From Sediminitomix flava (lineage in GTDB: Bacteria > Bacteroidota > Bacteroidia > Cytophagales > Flammeovirgaceae), in the NCBI RefSeq assembly GCF_003149185.1, contig NZ_QGDO01000001.1, forward strand, positions 930,001-994,000: DNA of 64,000 bases, given 5' to 3'. Within the stretch, counting starts at the first letter, position 1; each line of letters begins with the position of its first letter. Shown here one piece after another: positions 16,147 to 26,960 of this stretch. Position numbers and translations under genes: made by a program. Below the pieces are notes generated by a model. It saw only the letters and a list, made by a program, of their open reading frames with translations. It ran no database searches and was not told where the DNA came from.

Positions 16147-19100
16147 TTAGTCCGCTAAGGTTATTCGACCTGTTTTTTGGAAATTTTGCTTCTCATTTCC
16201 TAAAGATGAATAACTAACTACAAATGTATAAACACCTAAAGGCATCAATTCACCTCTATATTTCCCATCCCAACCATTTTCAGGAATACTTGCCTCTACT
16301 GCATCTTCATAATTTCTTTCAAAAATAACTTCTCCCCATCTGTTAAAGATTTGTAAAGTTATTTCTGCAGTATACGCCGTCTCCAAAAAGAAGTAATCAT
16401 TGATTCCATCATTATTTGGAGTGAAAGCATCAGGAGCAAACATCCGATTAGGGCAAACATCCGTGATTGTAATAGTTTGCTCAGTTACACAATTCAGCGG
16501 ATTAGATATATCAGTCATCCAAACGGTATACTCTCCTACCTTATTTCTAACAACTGATTGTGTTGTTTCTCTTGTGTCTTGCCACTCATAAAGCACATCT
16601 GTAAAAGAAGGAGCTGAAATAGTTACTTCTTGACTGTCTTCGAAACAATGATCAATTACATCATTCGCTATTTCTAATTGAGGATAATCTACAACCACAA
16701 AATCTGCTGTATATGTACAATTTGCTTGAGAAGGGTGTAAAGTTTGAACCTCCACACTGTATGTATCAGGTTGACTAATAGATACCAACCTATTTGTTTC
16801 TCCTGTTGACCAAGAGTAGCGGATAGCTGTTCCCTCAGTTACAATTCTTCGAGCATCAATTTCTAAAGGCTCTCCAAAACATTTGTATAGTGTATCCCTC
16901 GTATACGTATTTGGTGAAACTTGAATAAAAACAGAGTCCATAGAAGAACAGCCTGTCGTACTGAAAACTTCAACCGATACCCACCTAGATTCTTCAGCAA
17001 GTTTATCTATACGTTGTTCGGTAGATCCATCTTCCCACAGATATGTTTCCCCTCCTTGTGCTTCTAAAGTAAACCACTCCCCATAACAAACATAAGTTGG
17101 CGCTTCTAAAACTACTTCTGGACGAATTCCTACTTCAATAATTTGTGATAAAGTATCAATACAACCATTCGTCCGTTCAACTCTAGCAAAGACAGTATAT
17201 AGCCCTACTCGATCAAACTGATGATTTATTTGGAGACCATTGGTTGTCAGATTACTTCCCAAATGTTCATGATAATTCAAATCCCAACTCACCTCTTGCA
17301 CTGATGCTTCAGGATAATTTGACGAAAATTGAATGGTAACATTTTCATTTAAACAAGCCTGTGATAACAATTGAATTTCTGGCTTGAAGATATTATCTAT
17401 TTCAATTTCTTGCTGGAATACGTCTCCTATACAACCATTAGGACTAATAGTTCTTGCACTGAAAATATAAATCCCCTCTTCATATGCTCTAACTAACATT
17501 AAGGAATCAGAACTTGATTCAAAAACTCCATCATTATCTAAATCCCATTCCCATCTATAAGTATTCGGGAGAGTTGTCATACTTCGATCAAAAGTTAACT
17601 CACCGAGTTTACAAGGATTTTGAGAATTAACTTCAAATCTGGCTTCAATTGAAGGTTCAATGACTAAATAAATTTCCTCAGAAATCTGACAATCCAGATT
17701 CACTCTGTTACTCCCTACCCTATTAAGAGTTAAGAGCATTCTACTAGCTAAAGGATCAAAAGTCAAATCTGAAATAGTTGGATTAAATGAATTGATATCT
17801 TGTAAACTTGCAGTCCCTCCACTTGTATTGGTGATAGACCATTGATAGGTATAAGCAGAATTCTCTGTCAGATTACTATCTAAAACCGTTAATTCGTCGG
17901 TATTTTCACACAAATAAATTGTATCTCCACCTACCAAATTGGGACGATTATAGAATGACAGTGTTACGGTATCTGCTGAGAATATATTTTCGTTTAGTTC
18001 ATTCGTGATTTTTAGCACATAAGTAGCACTTATTTCACTGATCGTTTCATCTAAATCTGGGACATAGAGTCTTAAGGTATCAAAACCTACATTTCTTTGA
18101 TCTAAACCATTTCGTATTCTGTTTTCTTGGATGGCTTGAGCTTTTCCATTCTGATCTGTAACAGTTATTCTAGACCAAGTTTTTATAAATCCACTTTCGA
18201 TAAGACTGTCAGGATAAATCAATGTTTCTTCCTCAAAACACACTCCTGTAGAATCAAATATCAAATCAAAGATTGGTTCTTTGTAGAATGTCACTGTAAT
18301 TGTATCTCGATCTGCACAGTCTTCGTTACTCACAATCAACTCATAAGTAAAATCCACCTTTATTTCTCCTACTGGGAATGTAGGATTACTCAGATTTAAG
18401 TTTTCTCCTAAAACACTTTCTTGTACACTTGCGGTATTTGGAGTAGAACTCAACTGATTCCAAGTATATACGCTATTTGGGTAAACCTCTCTCGAGCTTA
18501 AATTGATTTGTTGTGACTGGGGAGCTTCTGTTTTATCTGCTATAATTTCAGCATTCGGAGTTCTTAGGAAATGAAAATTGATTGTTTTTCGATCAGTACA
18601 ACTAGAAGTCTGATTTGAGACTTCTACTATCGCGCTAACAAATAATTGATCTTGGCCATCTTCAAAGAAAGCAACGCTTATATCTAAAGACGGAGAGCTC
18701 AAACTTTGGGCTTCAACTCTTCCATTTGTAGCTTGTAAAACCCATTCAAAATCATAAGCTGGTAATGGATTTGTCATTGCATCAATAGAGGCTTCTGTAG
18801 CACAATTAGGAATATAAATTGTATCGTTGTCTACAAATCCATCAATTTCGGGAAAGCGGTGAATCGTGAGGTTTACAGTGTCTAAATCTTCACAGAATGT
18901 ACTTAATTCTGCATCGAACGTTCTCACAGTAAAAGTAGTATTAATAATCGCACTTGGCGTCTCAAAATTGATAGAATCAAAAGTTATCCCTACACGATCT
19001 GTTCTAACATAATTTTCTTGAACAGTCCCACCTGTCTCAGCTATTTTCGTCCATTCGTAATCCCAATCTGGGTTTGCATAATTTGTTGAAAAAATCGTAT

Positions 19101-22100
19101 CTAAAAATGCTTCACAAATTGTTATTGAATTTGCAATATCAGTAAACGGTTTTTCTTTAACCTCAATTGAAACTTCTGTACTATCAACACATCCTCTTTC
19201 ACTACTTACAATCAATTTCACAGTATAATCTCCTACTTCTGAATACTCATGAACAGGATTCTGAGCCAAACTGGTACTATCATCTCCAAAATCCCAAGAC
19301 CACGCATTGATTTCATTAGTCCCTACAGGTAATGGTATCGGGATTAAAGATGAGATATTTTGATTATCAATTTGAGAACGATCCGTAAAACTCAAGACCT
19401 CAGATACACATATTTTTTGGGCAGAAGTCTCAAAATCAGCTTGTGGAGGGTTAAACCTAAAAATAGGAATATCTACTACAACAGAATCTTCACAACCATT
19501 GACAGTCGTGACCTTTACCCAAACTTGATGATATTGTTCTACACCGAAATTTTCAGCTTCATAATCAATAACTATTTGATTTAAATTTTGCCCTGCCCTA
19601 TCTACTTGTGGTAAAATTCCATCGTAATTAAAATCCCACTCCCAATTCAGAATACTATCTAAAGGAACTCGTGGATTTTGGATTTCAGCAACAAACGAAA
19701 CCTCATAAGTACCACAGTTTATCTGATTTGACAACTGCAACTCGGGTAAAGGGAAAATTCTAGCATCTTGAACAAGTGTATCAGCACATCCTGAAGTTGA
19801 ATTCACGATCAGTTGAACAGGGTATACTCCATCTCCAATAAATTCATGAGTAGTTGTCAATCCCTCTGCTGTATTTCCATCGCCAAAATCCCACTGATAA
19901 GACTCAATCGTATACCCCAAACCTGCCAAAGAAGTCGTTGCATCAAATAAATATATTCCTTGCCCACAACGCCCTGTTTGTGGCACACTTTCAAATAATG
20001 CTGTTGGTGGAGGTCTAAAAGTAATTCTGAATGAAGTTTCTTTTTCGCATGACACTTGATTTGAGACAGACTTTTGAGGATTTAGAAAGTCGGTGTAATC
20101 AGAAACCACCCAATACTTCACTGTGATTTCTTCTCCGTCAGTGTCCAAAGGATCAATTTCATTTGAGCTTGTAGTTCCAGATAAAAACTGCACATTATTT
20201 AATCCTTCTCCTTCTGCCACGACAGTCCCATCTTCTCTTAACCATTGGAAGTAAATCTCTCCTTCAATCTGTGCTCTATTCAAACTGTCTTCCCATTCAT
20301 AAAAATCTATAAAATTGAAATCTTCAAGGTTTACCGTCAATCCTTCTTCAGTGGCACACAAAGTTGTATCTTCATAAGACAAGGTCGGACAATTTAAAAT
20401 ACTAATTGTTCCTGCATAATCAGCTGTAGTGACACAACCATCCGCATCTGCAAAAGATAAAGCGGGTTCTGCTGTCTTTAGATTAACAGTATCGGGAATT
20501 GTATAAGTGAATTCTTGAATAGGAAACGAACTACCTCCTTGTCCATCTCCTGAAGTCCAAATTAAAGCTACACTATCAGGGTCTATTCCTGGAGTTTCAA
20601 TAGTGGCGGTGAGATCAATATCTTCTTCCCCATAAAAAATTAGTTTTTCGATATCAAAACTTCCAAGAACACCACCAACTGTAATTGATTTTGATTCTGA
20701 CTCATGTCTACAAGTTCGCCCATTTGGAAGTTCCTCTTCAATCGTTAGAGTAACTTGATAAGAAGAATCTGGTGGGGAAGGTTTTGTATAAAAGTGTGCA
20801 ACTTCACCCGTAAGAGTAGTAGCTGTATTCCCATCACCAAAATCCCAAATCCATCGAACGATTGGCACTTCGTAAGTCGTTGAATCATTTTCTGTGATTA
20901 CTCTTGGGGTTGAACTTCCAATTGTCCCATCGGCAGAATCAAAGAAACTGATAAAACCTGGACAATCTAAAGAGAATACATCGGCAGAAAAATCTACTTC
21001 TGGAATTACTGATGTTGGCACTTCAAAGCTGGTTTCTTCCATAGAAGTACAACCATTCCCATCTGTGACTAATAAGCGTAGTTGGTAGGCTTCACCTTCT
21101 TCAAAATTAAAGGTAAAAGTAAAATCAGCAGGGAAACCATAATCGAAATCATCTTCGAAGGTATCTACCCAATCAGTACCATCAAAAATTTGCCATTGGA
21201 AGCTAGGAAAGGGGAAAAACAGAAATCCTTTAGGTCCTATTCTTGGGGTTATTTTGGTTTCTGTTCCTTCACATCCATAATCAAAGGTTACATTATCTGC
21301 GATGTTGAAATCGGGATATGTCAGATTAAAAAGAAAATCATTTTCCCATTCACAACTATCTGTAAACACATTCAGCGTTATACGTTGTCTATCGTCTTGT
21401 GGGAATCTTGCTTCAATAGGAAAAATGCCTTCCAAATTATCAATCGTACCGTCTGTAGAGGTTCCTTCTTCTAAAACCTCTCCATTCCAAAGCCATTTCC
21501 ATTGTATGGTATCAGAAGTTGTCCACACCTCACTGACTTCAATAATAACGGAATCTCCTTCACACAATTGATCATTTCCATCCAACTCGAAAGATGTACC
21601 CAATACGGTAAAAGGTTCTATTGGTACTCTTCGAATACAAGTCGGAGATAACAACACTTCATAAAGTCCTTCCCACTCTCCTGCTTTCGGAAATATTGCG
21701 GTTGTATAGCTATTGAATTCTAGTAAAGTGGTACTATCATCTTCATGTGTAAAAGTCCAACGATATGCCGCATCTACAGGTAATTCACCTCCCTCAAAAA
21801 ATGCTGCTCTGCCTACACAAACCTCCGTAGGTACACTAATGATTTCGGGAATTCCTACTTCTTCTGCAAGTTGAATAGTATTCGAAAATCCATCAGTACA
21901 AGTACCTTCAGTTGCGACCATAGAAACTTCTACAAAAGCTTCGCTTGGTAAAATTCCTCGAGGATTTCCATTAAATGTAGGAAAATTGGGATGCTGAACA
22001 GGATCATCACTTGCATTGGTGGTAGACAAAGTGAAAACTTCTCCATTGACAATAATTTCCCAATCAAATCGATCTCCTCCTACAGAAGTGTTTTCGATCT

Positions 22101-24159
22101 GCAAGAGTGTAGGCGAACACTCGTCATTTACATAATTAAACTCTGCTTTTGGTGGTAAAATTTGAACCTGTTTTTCCAATATTCGTTCTTCACAATCATA
22201 GCCTTCATAATAAGCTCTCAAACGTACATTGATAAAGACAAAAGGGTCTGCTAGGTCATACTGAAACCTACCATCGCCTTGAGGATTTACAGCATTATCA
22301 TAAGAACCACCACCAGTATAATCCCACTCATATTTTATGGAATCGGCATAAGGTGTTGAAATCCCTCCGAAAGAAGATAAGTTTCTAAATGTTACGATAG
22401 TCTCGTTACAAATAGCTGAGTCGGGTAAAATCTCAAAATCAAGTATAGGAAGTATTCTGATATCTACAGGCTTTTCTAAGACAAACTCACAGGAAGGGTT
22501 ATTACCTATGGGTTCGGTACGTACCAATGCCTCAATCTTATAATTCCCATCATCGTTGATCGAAAATTGAAAATCTCGTTGATTACTCGTTTCAATCTCT
22601 GTTTCTGTTCCATTTTCAAGTTGGATGAGTGACCAGTTTACTGAAGCAATTTCTACATTCTCTACATCAGAAATAGTATATCGTCCATCAAAAGGTAAAC
22701 AGCCTCCGTCATTTCCTACAATTTCAAAATCTGGGATTTCAGACCTTACTCGAATAGAATCTAGCACACAAAAATTACTTCCTTCTTCAGTTACAACTTC
22801 TATCGTAAATGAGCCAATAGAGTTTACAGGGATTTGTGGAGCTCTTTCGTTTTGTCCGTATCGTTGTGATTCCCCTCGAATCTGCCAATACCAATTCCCT
22901 AGATTGGAATCATCACGAAGTATAGGAGAAACGGTAAAAGGAGATTGGCAAAAAACAGTATCATCAAGTTGTATTTCAGCTCTAGATAAAACAGGAATTA
23001 GGATTGGTCTAATAAATTGACAGCCAAAGTTTACTCCTCCTTCTATTTCCATTACCACATTTTCCGTTTGAGAAGATGCTGTGTTATTTGTAAAGCGATG
23101 TTCTACTCCTTCAGGGTATACACTTCGCTTGACACTTCCATCTTCAAATCGCCAAACTAGTTCTGTTCCAACTAAAGAATTTTCCAACAGGGGTGTAAAA
23201 ACAATAGCACCATAATCGGTACAATAAGGTGGGGTAAGTGTATTGAATTCAAAACCGTTGGTCTGATCTATAAAATACATCCCATCGGAAATAGTAATGC
23301 TATTAGAACAACCCGCTGGACTGCTAGCTGTCACACTAATGTCAAATGATTTTCCACTTGACCTGTCGTAGTTATGAAGTAAAGATTTACCTAGACCTTG
23401 CCAACCATCTCCAAAATCCCAATCATACTGAATGTTTGTGTCATCAACTTGATTTCCATCCGTATCAAATATAGCTGCGGTATACATCACCATGGCATTA
23501 TCCTCGCAGCTATACGTTTTTTCGGGGGTAATTCTCACCTCAAAAGGCGGAACGACTTCAATAATTCCACTATAATTTTCTATCAGTCTACACCCTTGCG
23601 CATGTGTTCCTTCCATAAAAATGGAGAACTGACCAGCTTTATCCATAGGTACAATGGCTGGATAACCATCTTGTGAAGCATCGCCTTGGTATAGTTGATT
23701 ATCTATTAAATACTCAACTTCTGCAAACGTTCCTACAGGAGCATCATTGCTTACAACCAACTCTTCCCCCAAACATAATAATGTACAATCAACGAGAATA
23801 TTGACCACATTAACATTATTGATTTCTATAAAATCTACAGGACTTGAAATAACCTGTGTACTCCCATCCGATAATTCAATAGTGACAGAGATAGTGTAAG
23901 TCCCTACCGAATTATATTGCTCCACTGGATTTGGTAATACTGAGGTGTTCCCATTTCCAAAATCCCAATTATAACTATTCACCCCAGAAAATCCATCTAG
24001 TCTTAGGCGAAGAACCAAGCCATTACAAGCCACAATTTCATTTCCTGTGATAGCATCAATTTCTTCTAAACCCGTATCCACTACTATGGATTGCGCCTTA
24101 GAAGAAATCTGTGATGTTATAAGTAGGACTCCACTAAAGAAGAGTACTAGGTATTTCAT
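16147..24159 (-). CDS. Giant PKD-repeat adhesin with T9SS type B (CHU_C) C-terminus
   Basis: A 2670-residue secreted protein, by far the largest in the window. A signal peptide (about 1-22, ending in SSKAQS) is followed by many Ig/PKD-like domains. At least eight carry a W-D-F-G-D/N-G-type strand, for example 'YNWDFGNGNTS', 'WIWDFGDGNTA', 'YQWDFGDGNTA', 'WSWDFGDDSTS' and 'WEWDLDNDG'. Each domain has about one Cys pair. The last 100 residues, starting at 'CPNRMFAPDAFTPNNDGIND' and ending 'VSYSS...GRITLAD', are the gliding-motility-associated C-terminal domain that directs export and surface attachment through the type IX system. The family includes SprB-like gliding adhesins. It lies 69 bp after the PorP/SprF gene, its usual partner. 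No transmembrane anchor is present. Substrate or surface bound is unknown. Confidence 0.93.
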   Translation of the reverse strand: MKYLVLFFSGVLLITSQISSKAQSIVVDTGLEEIDAITGNEIVACNGLVLRLRLDGFSGVNSYNWDFGNGNTSVLPNPVEQYNSVGTYTISVTIELSDGSTQVISSPVDFIEINNVNVVNILVDCTLLCLGEELVVSNDAPVGTFAEVEYLIDNQLYQGDASQDGYPAIVPMDKAGQFSIFMEGTHAQGCRLIENYSGIIEVVPPFEVRITPEKTYSCEDNAMVMYTAAIFDTDGNQVDDTNIQYDWDFGDGWQGLGKSLLHNYDRSSGKSFDISVTASSPAGCSNSITISDGMYFIDQTNGFEFNTLTPPYCTDYGAIVFTPLLENSLVGTELVWRFEDGSVKRSVYPEGVEHRFTNNTASSQTENVVMEIEGGVNFGCQFIRPILIPVLSRAEIQLDDTVFCQSPFTVSPILRDDSNLGNWYWQIRGESQRYGQNERAPQIPVNSIGSFTIEVVTEEGSNFCVLDSIRVRSEIPDFEIVGNDGGCLPFDGRYTISDVENVEIASVNWSLIQLENGTETEIETSNQRDFQFSINDDGNYKIEALVRTEPIGNNPSCEFVLEKPVDIRILPILDFEILPDSAICNETIVTFRNLSSFGGISTPYADSIKYEWDYTGGGSYDNAVNPQGDGRFQYDLADPFVFINVRLRAYYEGYDCEERILEKQVQILPPKAEFNYVNDECSPTLLQIENTSVGGDRFDWEIIVNGEVFTLSTTNASDDPVQHPNFPTFNGNPRGILPSEAFVEVSMVATEGTCTDGFSNTIQLAEEVGIPEIISVPTEVCVGRAAFFEGGELPVDAAYRWTFTHEDDSTTLLEFNSYTTAIFPKAGEWEGLYEVLLSPTCIRRVPIEPFTVLGTSFELDGNDQLCEGDSVIIEVSEVWTTSDTIQWKWLWNGEVLEEGTSTDGTIDNLEGIFPIEARFPQDDRQRITLNVFTDSCEWENDFLFNLTYPDFNIADNVTFDYGCEGTETKITPRIGPKGFLFFPFPSFQWQIFDGTDWVDTFEDDFDYGFPADFTFTFNFEEGEAYQLRLLVTDGNGCTSMEETSFEVPTSVIPEVDFSADVFSLDCPGFISFFDSADGTIGSSTPRVITENDSTTYEVPIVRWIWDFGDGNTATTLTGEVAHFYTKPSPPDSSYQVTLTIEEELPNGRTCRHESESKSITVGGVLGSFDIEKLIFYGEEDIDLTATIETPGIDPDSVALIWTSGDGQGGSSFPIQEFTYTIPDTVNLKTAEPALSFADADGCVTTADYAGTISILNCPTLSYEDTTLCATEEGLTVNLEDFNFIDFYEWEDSLNRAQIEGEIYFQWLREDGTVVAEGEGLNNVQFLSGTTSSNEIDPLDTDGEEITVKYWVVSDYTDFLNPQKSVSNQVSCEKETSFRITFRPPPTALFESVPQTGRCGQGIYLFDATTSLAGLGYTIESYQWDFGDGNTAEGLTTTHEFIGDGVYPVQLIVNSTSGCADTLVQDARIFPLPELQLSNQINCGTYEVSFVAEIQNPRVPLDSILNWEWDFNYDGILPQVDRAGQNLNQIVIDYEAENFGVEQYHQVWVKVTTVNGCEDSVVVDIPIFRFNPPQADFETSAQKICVSEVLSFTDRSQIDNQNISSLIPIPLPVGTNEINAWSWDFGDDSTSLAQNPVHEYSEVGDYTVKLIVSSERGCVDSTEVSIEVKEKPFTDIANSITICEAFLDTIFSTNYANPDWDYEWTKIAETGGTVQENYVRTDRVGITFDSINFETPSAIINTTFTVRTFDAELSTFCEDLDTVNLTIHRFPEIDGFVDNDTIYIPNCATEASIDAMTNPLPAYDFEWVLQATNGRVEAQSLSSPSLDISVAFFEDGQDQLFVSAIVEVSNQTSSCTDRKTINFHFLRTPNAEIIADKTEAPQSQQINLSSREVYPNSVYTWNQLSSTPNTASVQESVLGENLNLSNPTFPVGEIKVDFTYELIVSNEDCADRDTITVTFYKEPIFDLIFDSTGVCFEEETLIYPDSLIESGFIKTWSRITVTDQNGKAQAIQENRIRNGLDQRNVGFDTLRLYVPDLDETISEISATYVLKITNELNENIFSADTVTLSFYNRPNLVGGDTIYLCENTDELTVLDSNLTENSAYTYQWSITNTSGGTASLQDINSFNPTISDLTFDPLASRMLLTLNRVGSNRVNLDCQISEEIYLVIEPSIEARFEVNSQNPCKLGELTFDRSMTTLPNTYRWEWDLDNDGVFESSSDSLMLVRAYEEGIYIFSARTISPNGCIGDVFQQEIEIDNIFKPEIQLLSQACLNENVTIQFSSNYPEASVQEVSWDLNYHEHLGSNLTTNGLQINHQFDRVGLYTVFARVERTNGCIDTLSQIIEVGIRPEVVLEAPTYVCYGEWFTLEAQGGETYLWEDGSTEQRIDKLAEESRWVSVEVFSTTGCSSMDSVFIQVSPNTYTRDTLYKCFGEPLEIDARRIVTEGTAIRYSWSTGETNRLVSISQPDTYSVEVQTLHPSQANCTYTADFVVVDYPQLEIANDVIDHCFEDSQEVTISAPSFTDVLYEWQDTRETTQSVVRNKVGEYTVWMTDISNPLNCVTEQTITITDVCPNRMFAPDAFTPNNDGINDYFFLETAYTAEITLQIFNRWGEVIFERNYEDAVEASIPENGWDGKYRGELMPLGVYTFVVSYSSLGNEKQNFQKTGRITLAD

Positions 24160-24161
24160 AG

Positions 24162-24220
24162 TGATAAACAGTGCTTCTGTGAAATATAAATTTCGAGTTT
24201 GCCGTGTTAGCTGTTTATCA
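24162..24220 (-). promoter_or_regulatory. Inverted repeat in the leader of the giant adhesin gene
   Basis: A 10-bp perfect inverted repeat, TGATAAACAG and CTGTTTATCA, is separated by 39 bases. The second arm ends two bases before the adhesin ATG. In the mRNA it would place the start codon beside a stem, so it could limit translation or mark a processing site between the two genes. Confidence 0.45.
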
Positions 24221-24228
24221 ATTGATAG

Positions 24229-25281
24229 TTATAACCAAGGTATTGGTGTAGGACAAATTACTTTACCTTTTCTTTTTCTCCTTTTTTTAGGGTAATCTTT
24301 ATTGAAATTAAAATCAAAGGATAAAGAAACTTCATGTGTTTGTGCTAATTGCTGAGGTAAATCCGAAAGATTAACATCATAGCTATAGCCTACTTTCACA
24401 CTTTTCAATTTGAAACCGACCAAAAAAGCTAGTGCATCTTGATTTAGCCCTTCTCCGTTTTCTTTCAAAACAGGTAATCCTCTGTACCATACACCCAGCA
24501 TTACTGGAGAATACAATCCATAAATACCCAAACTTAATTGATCTGATTTACCTTGACTTTGGTAAAGAATTACAGGTGTAAGTATTTTATTGTCTAAGTT
24601 CTCACCTCCATATTTTGTTTTATGACTAAAGGGAATTACATAACCTGCCATTACAGAATACTTGATAGGCAAGGTCTGAGAGCCTCCTGTAAAACTTGTT
24701 TCAGGAGAATTCACATGATGAGCAGAGAAACCAAACCACATTTTTTCATGTAAGAGTAAACCTCCAAGAGAAATATCTGGATAAAACTTACGTTCATCCA
24801 GATTAGGTTCTTGCGTAGGTTGTCCCGTAGGTCCAAAATTATCTAGCTGATCTCCAAAGAGGAAATTATTGAAATCAAGATCTGATTGTACTATTCCTCC
24901 TTGAATCCCCAAATTCAGCGACCAAGACTTTGAAATACGAAGAAGATAAGCTGTCGAAATAGATAATTGTGTGTTTGAAAGAGGTGCATCTTGCCCTAAA
25001 TTATCATGCTTCAGCATTAGCCCAAGAGACAATCCACTTCCAATAAAGTGATGATCAAAACCGAATAAATAAGATTCGTAATTTGACGGTAGTCTTGTCC
25101 ATTGATTTCGGTAATTGAAGTTCATTCTAGCATCTAAGCTAGAACCTGTCATTGCAGGATTCAAGTAAAGGGGTGCTGCATAGAATTGTGTGTATTGTGG
25201 ATCTTGCGCCTCACAATTACTGCGAGCAAGACATACAATGAATAATGTTAGTAATAAACTAGAAGCGTAAGTTAACTTCAT
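24229..25281 (-). CDS. PorP/SprF family type IX secretion membrane protein
   Basis: A 350-residue outer-membrane beta-barrel protein. I take the ATG giving MKLTYASSLLLTLFIVCLAR; the longer frame starts at TTG. After the signal peptide comes the family opening 'DPQYTQFYAAPLYLNPAMTGS' (residues about 26-46, highly typical), then alternating amphipathic strands to the end. The C-terminus has a basic stretch KKRRKRKGK and ends 'ICPTPIPWL', similar to the I-C-P-x-F ends of the family. In Flavobacterium SprF is needed to send SprB to the surface. It comes first in the pair with the giant adhesin, so it likely assists that protein. Confidence 0.93.
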   Translation of the reverse strand: MKLTYASSLLLTLFIVCLARSNCEAQDPQYTQFYAAPLYLNPAMTGSSLDARMNFNYRNQWTRLPSNYESYLFGFDHHFIGSGLSLGLMLKHDNLGQDAPLSNTQLSISTAYLLRISKSWSLNLGIQGGIVQSDLDFNNFLFGDQLDNFGPTGQPTQEPNLDERKFYPDISLGGLLLHEKMWFGFSAHHVNSPETSFTGGSQTLPIKYSVMAGYVIPFSHKTKYGGENLDNKILTPVILYQSQGKSDQLSLGIYGLYSPVMLGVWYRGLPVLKENGEGLNQDALAFLVGFKLKSVKVGYSYDVNLSDLPQQLAQTHEVSLSFDFNFNKDYPKKRRKRKGKVICPTPIPWL

Positions 25282-25772
25282 GTTTTTCAGTTGTAGTAAC
25301 AAATTAGGTTTAGGTAATAAGAAGTTAGTTGGTTGTTAGTTGTGTAGTTATGCTTATTAAAGTGGGAAGAAACGCAATTCGGTTGTAGTAATTGTAGAGT
25401 TACGCATAAATTAAAAGGTTTATTGCATTTTCTAACACATGAAGCTTTATCGGCTATATTTCGTTCCTACACTGTTCGTTTGTCTACAATTTTTATATCA
25501 CTTTTTTCAAATAGTCCTATTCTTAAGCTTTTCAAGCGGTTTTCCACTCTCATAACCATTAATTACTTGATGTAATATTTACCAAGCTATGTTCTAATAA
25601 AGCTGTAATGAATAATTCACAAACTATTAATAATTTTTATTATTAATAATATTGTTTTTAATATTTTATATTCTTTATATTGCAATCAAATAAAACAAAT
25701 AATAGTAAAATCTCTACTTGTAGAGTTATCAACACATTTTTTCACCCTTTATTGATATAAACTCGAAGAACC
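25282..25772. other. Divergent intergenic region, porP/sprF and nagA
   Basis: No frame of 60 codons. It is very AT-rich towards nagA. Inverted repeats seen: TATTAATAAT-N4-ATTATTAATA at 25625-25648 and CTCTAC-N2-GTAGAG at 25712-25725, the latter 48 bases before the nagA ATG and a possible operator. No clear TAnnTTTG box was found for either gene. Confidence 0.4.
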
Positions 25773-26936
25773 ATGAAGAAGATCTTATCAAATTGCCATA
25801 TCATGACTGGAGAAAGGGAACTATGGAACCACTCCATTATTATTCAGGATGGAAAAATATTAGACGTTGTTCCTTACGCGTCTATGGCGCCAGAAGATTG
25901 CGAAGTGATAGATATGTCAGGAAAATTTCTTCTTCCTGGATTTATAGATTTACAAGTTAATGGAGGTGGAAGTGAATTCTTTACACACAACATTAGTAAG
26001 GAAGCTGTTGAGGTTATGTATAAGTCTCACCTAAAGTTTGGTACTACCAGATTTTTACCAACGCTTATATCTACCTCAAAAGAGAATATTCTGAATGCTT
26101 GTAATGTCATTAAAGAGTGCCAAGAAGAAAATGCTTATGGGGTTTTAGGAATGCACTTAGAAGGGCCTTATTTCAATATGGAGAAAAAAGGGGCTCATTA
26201 TCCTAAGTTTATTAGAGAACCTCAAGAAAATGAGTTAAATGAGATTATAGAGGTAGGAAAAGAAGTCATCAAAATTATCACTGTTGCACCAGAAAAGTTT
26301 TCAGATGATTTATTAAAGCTTCTAGTAAATAATTTTGTTGTCTCGGCTGGACATAGTAATGCGACATATGACCAAGCCAAAAGAGCATTTAACTTGGGTA
26401 TTAAAAAGGTAACTCACCTTTTCAATGCCATGTCTCAGTTTAATAGCCGTAACCCCGGATTGGTAGGGGCATTCTTTGATGAGAAAGATGTATTCGGAGG
26501 TATTATTGTTGATGGCGTTCACTGTGATTTCGCCTCAGTAAGAGCTGCACACGCCTTGAAGAAAGGTAAATTATTCCTCGTTTCCGATGCCTCATTTGTA
26601 GACAATGATGTAGAATCGTTTGAGTTTGATGGTTTCCAATTGAAAAATATAGGCGGAAACTTCTATACAGAAGCAGGAAATCTTGCAGGCTCATCTATCA
26701 GTATGTTAGATGCAGTGAGAAACTGTGTTCTTAATGTAGGAATATCTCTAGAGGAAGTTGCGAAAATGGCTTCAACCTACCCTGCACAATGTTTGGGTAT
26801 TCAAGATGAATTTGGAAAAATTAAAGCTGGTTATGTTGCTGACCTCGTAGTACTTGACAATAACCTTAATTTGGAAAGTGTAATTGTTGAAGGAAAAGAA
26901 GTTGTTTCATATAAAGAAGAAATGGAGTTAGCTTAA
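25773..26936 (+). CDS. nagA: N-acetylglucosamine-6-phosphate deacetylase
   Basis: A 387-residue amidohydrolase that converts GlcNAc-6-P to GlcN-6-P and acetate in the cytoplasm. All key motifs are present: 'PGFIDLQVNGGGSEFF' (about 55-70), the metal-binding Glu in 'HLEGPYFN' (about 127-134), 'SAGHSNATYDQA' (about 191-202), 'VTHLFNAMSQF' (about 212-222), 'DGVHCD' (about 247-252) and the catalytic Asp in 'LVSDASF'. Length matches the family. It stands alone, but it supplies the step after MurQ encoded at 42818, so it belongs functionally to the peptidoglycan-salvage genes of this window. Confidence 0.95.
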   Translation: MKKILSNCHIMTGERELWNHSIIIQDGKILDVVPYASMAPEDCEVIDMSGKFLLPGFIDLQVNGGGSEFFTHNISKEAVEVMYKSHLKFGTTRFLPTLISTSKENILNACNVIKECQEENAYGVLGMHLEGPYFNMEKKGAHYPKFIREPQENELNEIIEVGKEVIKIITVAPEKFSDDLLKLLVNNFVVSAGHSNATYDQAKRAFNLGIKKVTHLFNAMSQFNSRNPGLVGAFFDEKDVFGGIIVDGVHCDFASVRAAHALKKGKLFLVSDASFVDNDVESFEFDGFQLKNIGGNFYTEAGNLAGSSISMLDAVRNCVLNVGISLEEVAKMASTYPAQCLGIQDEFGKIKAGYVADLVVLDNNLNLESVIVEGKEVVSYKEEMELA

Positions 26937-26960
26937 ACTTTATTTTAATTACTCGTTTGG

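Noticed and set aside
18127-23676. Several + strand frames of 60-131 codons opposite the giant adhesin
   Set aside because: Antisense shadows in an 8-kb gene; no promoter, no signal or domain pattern.
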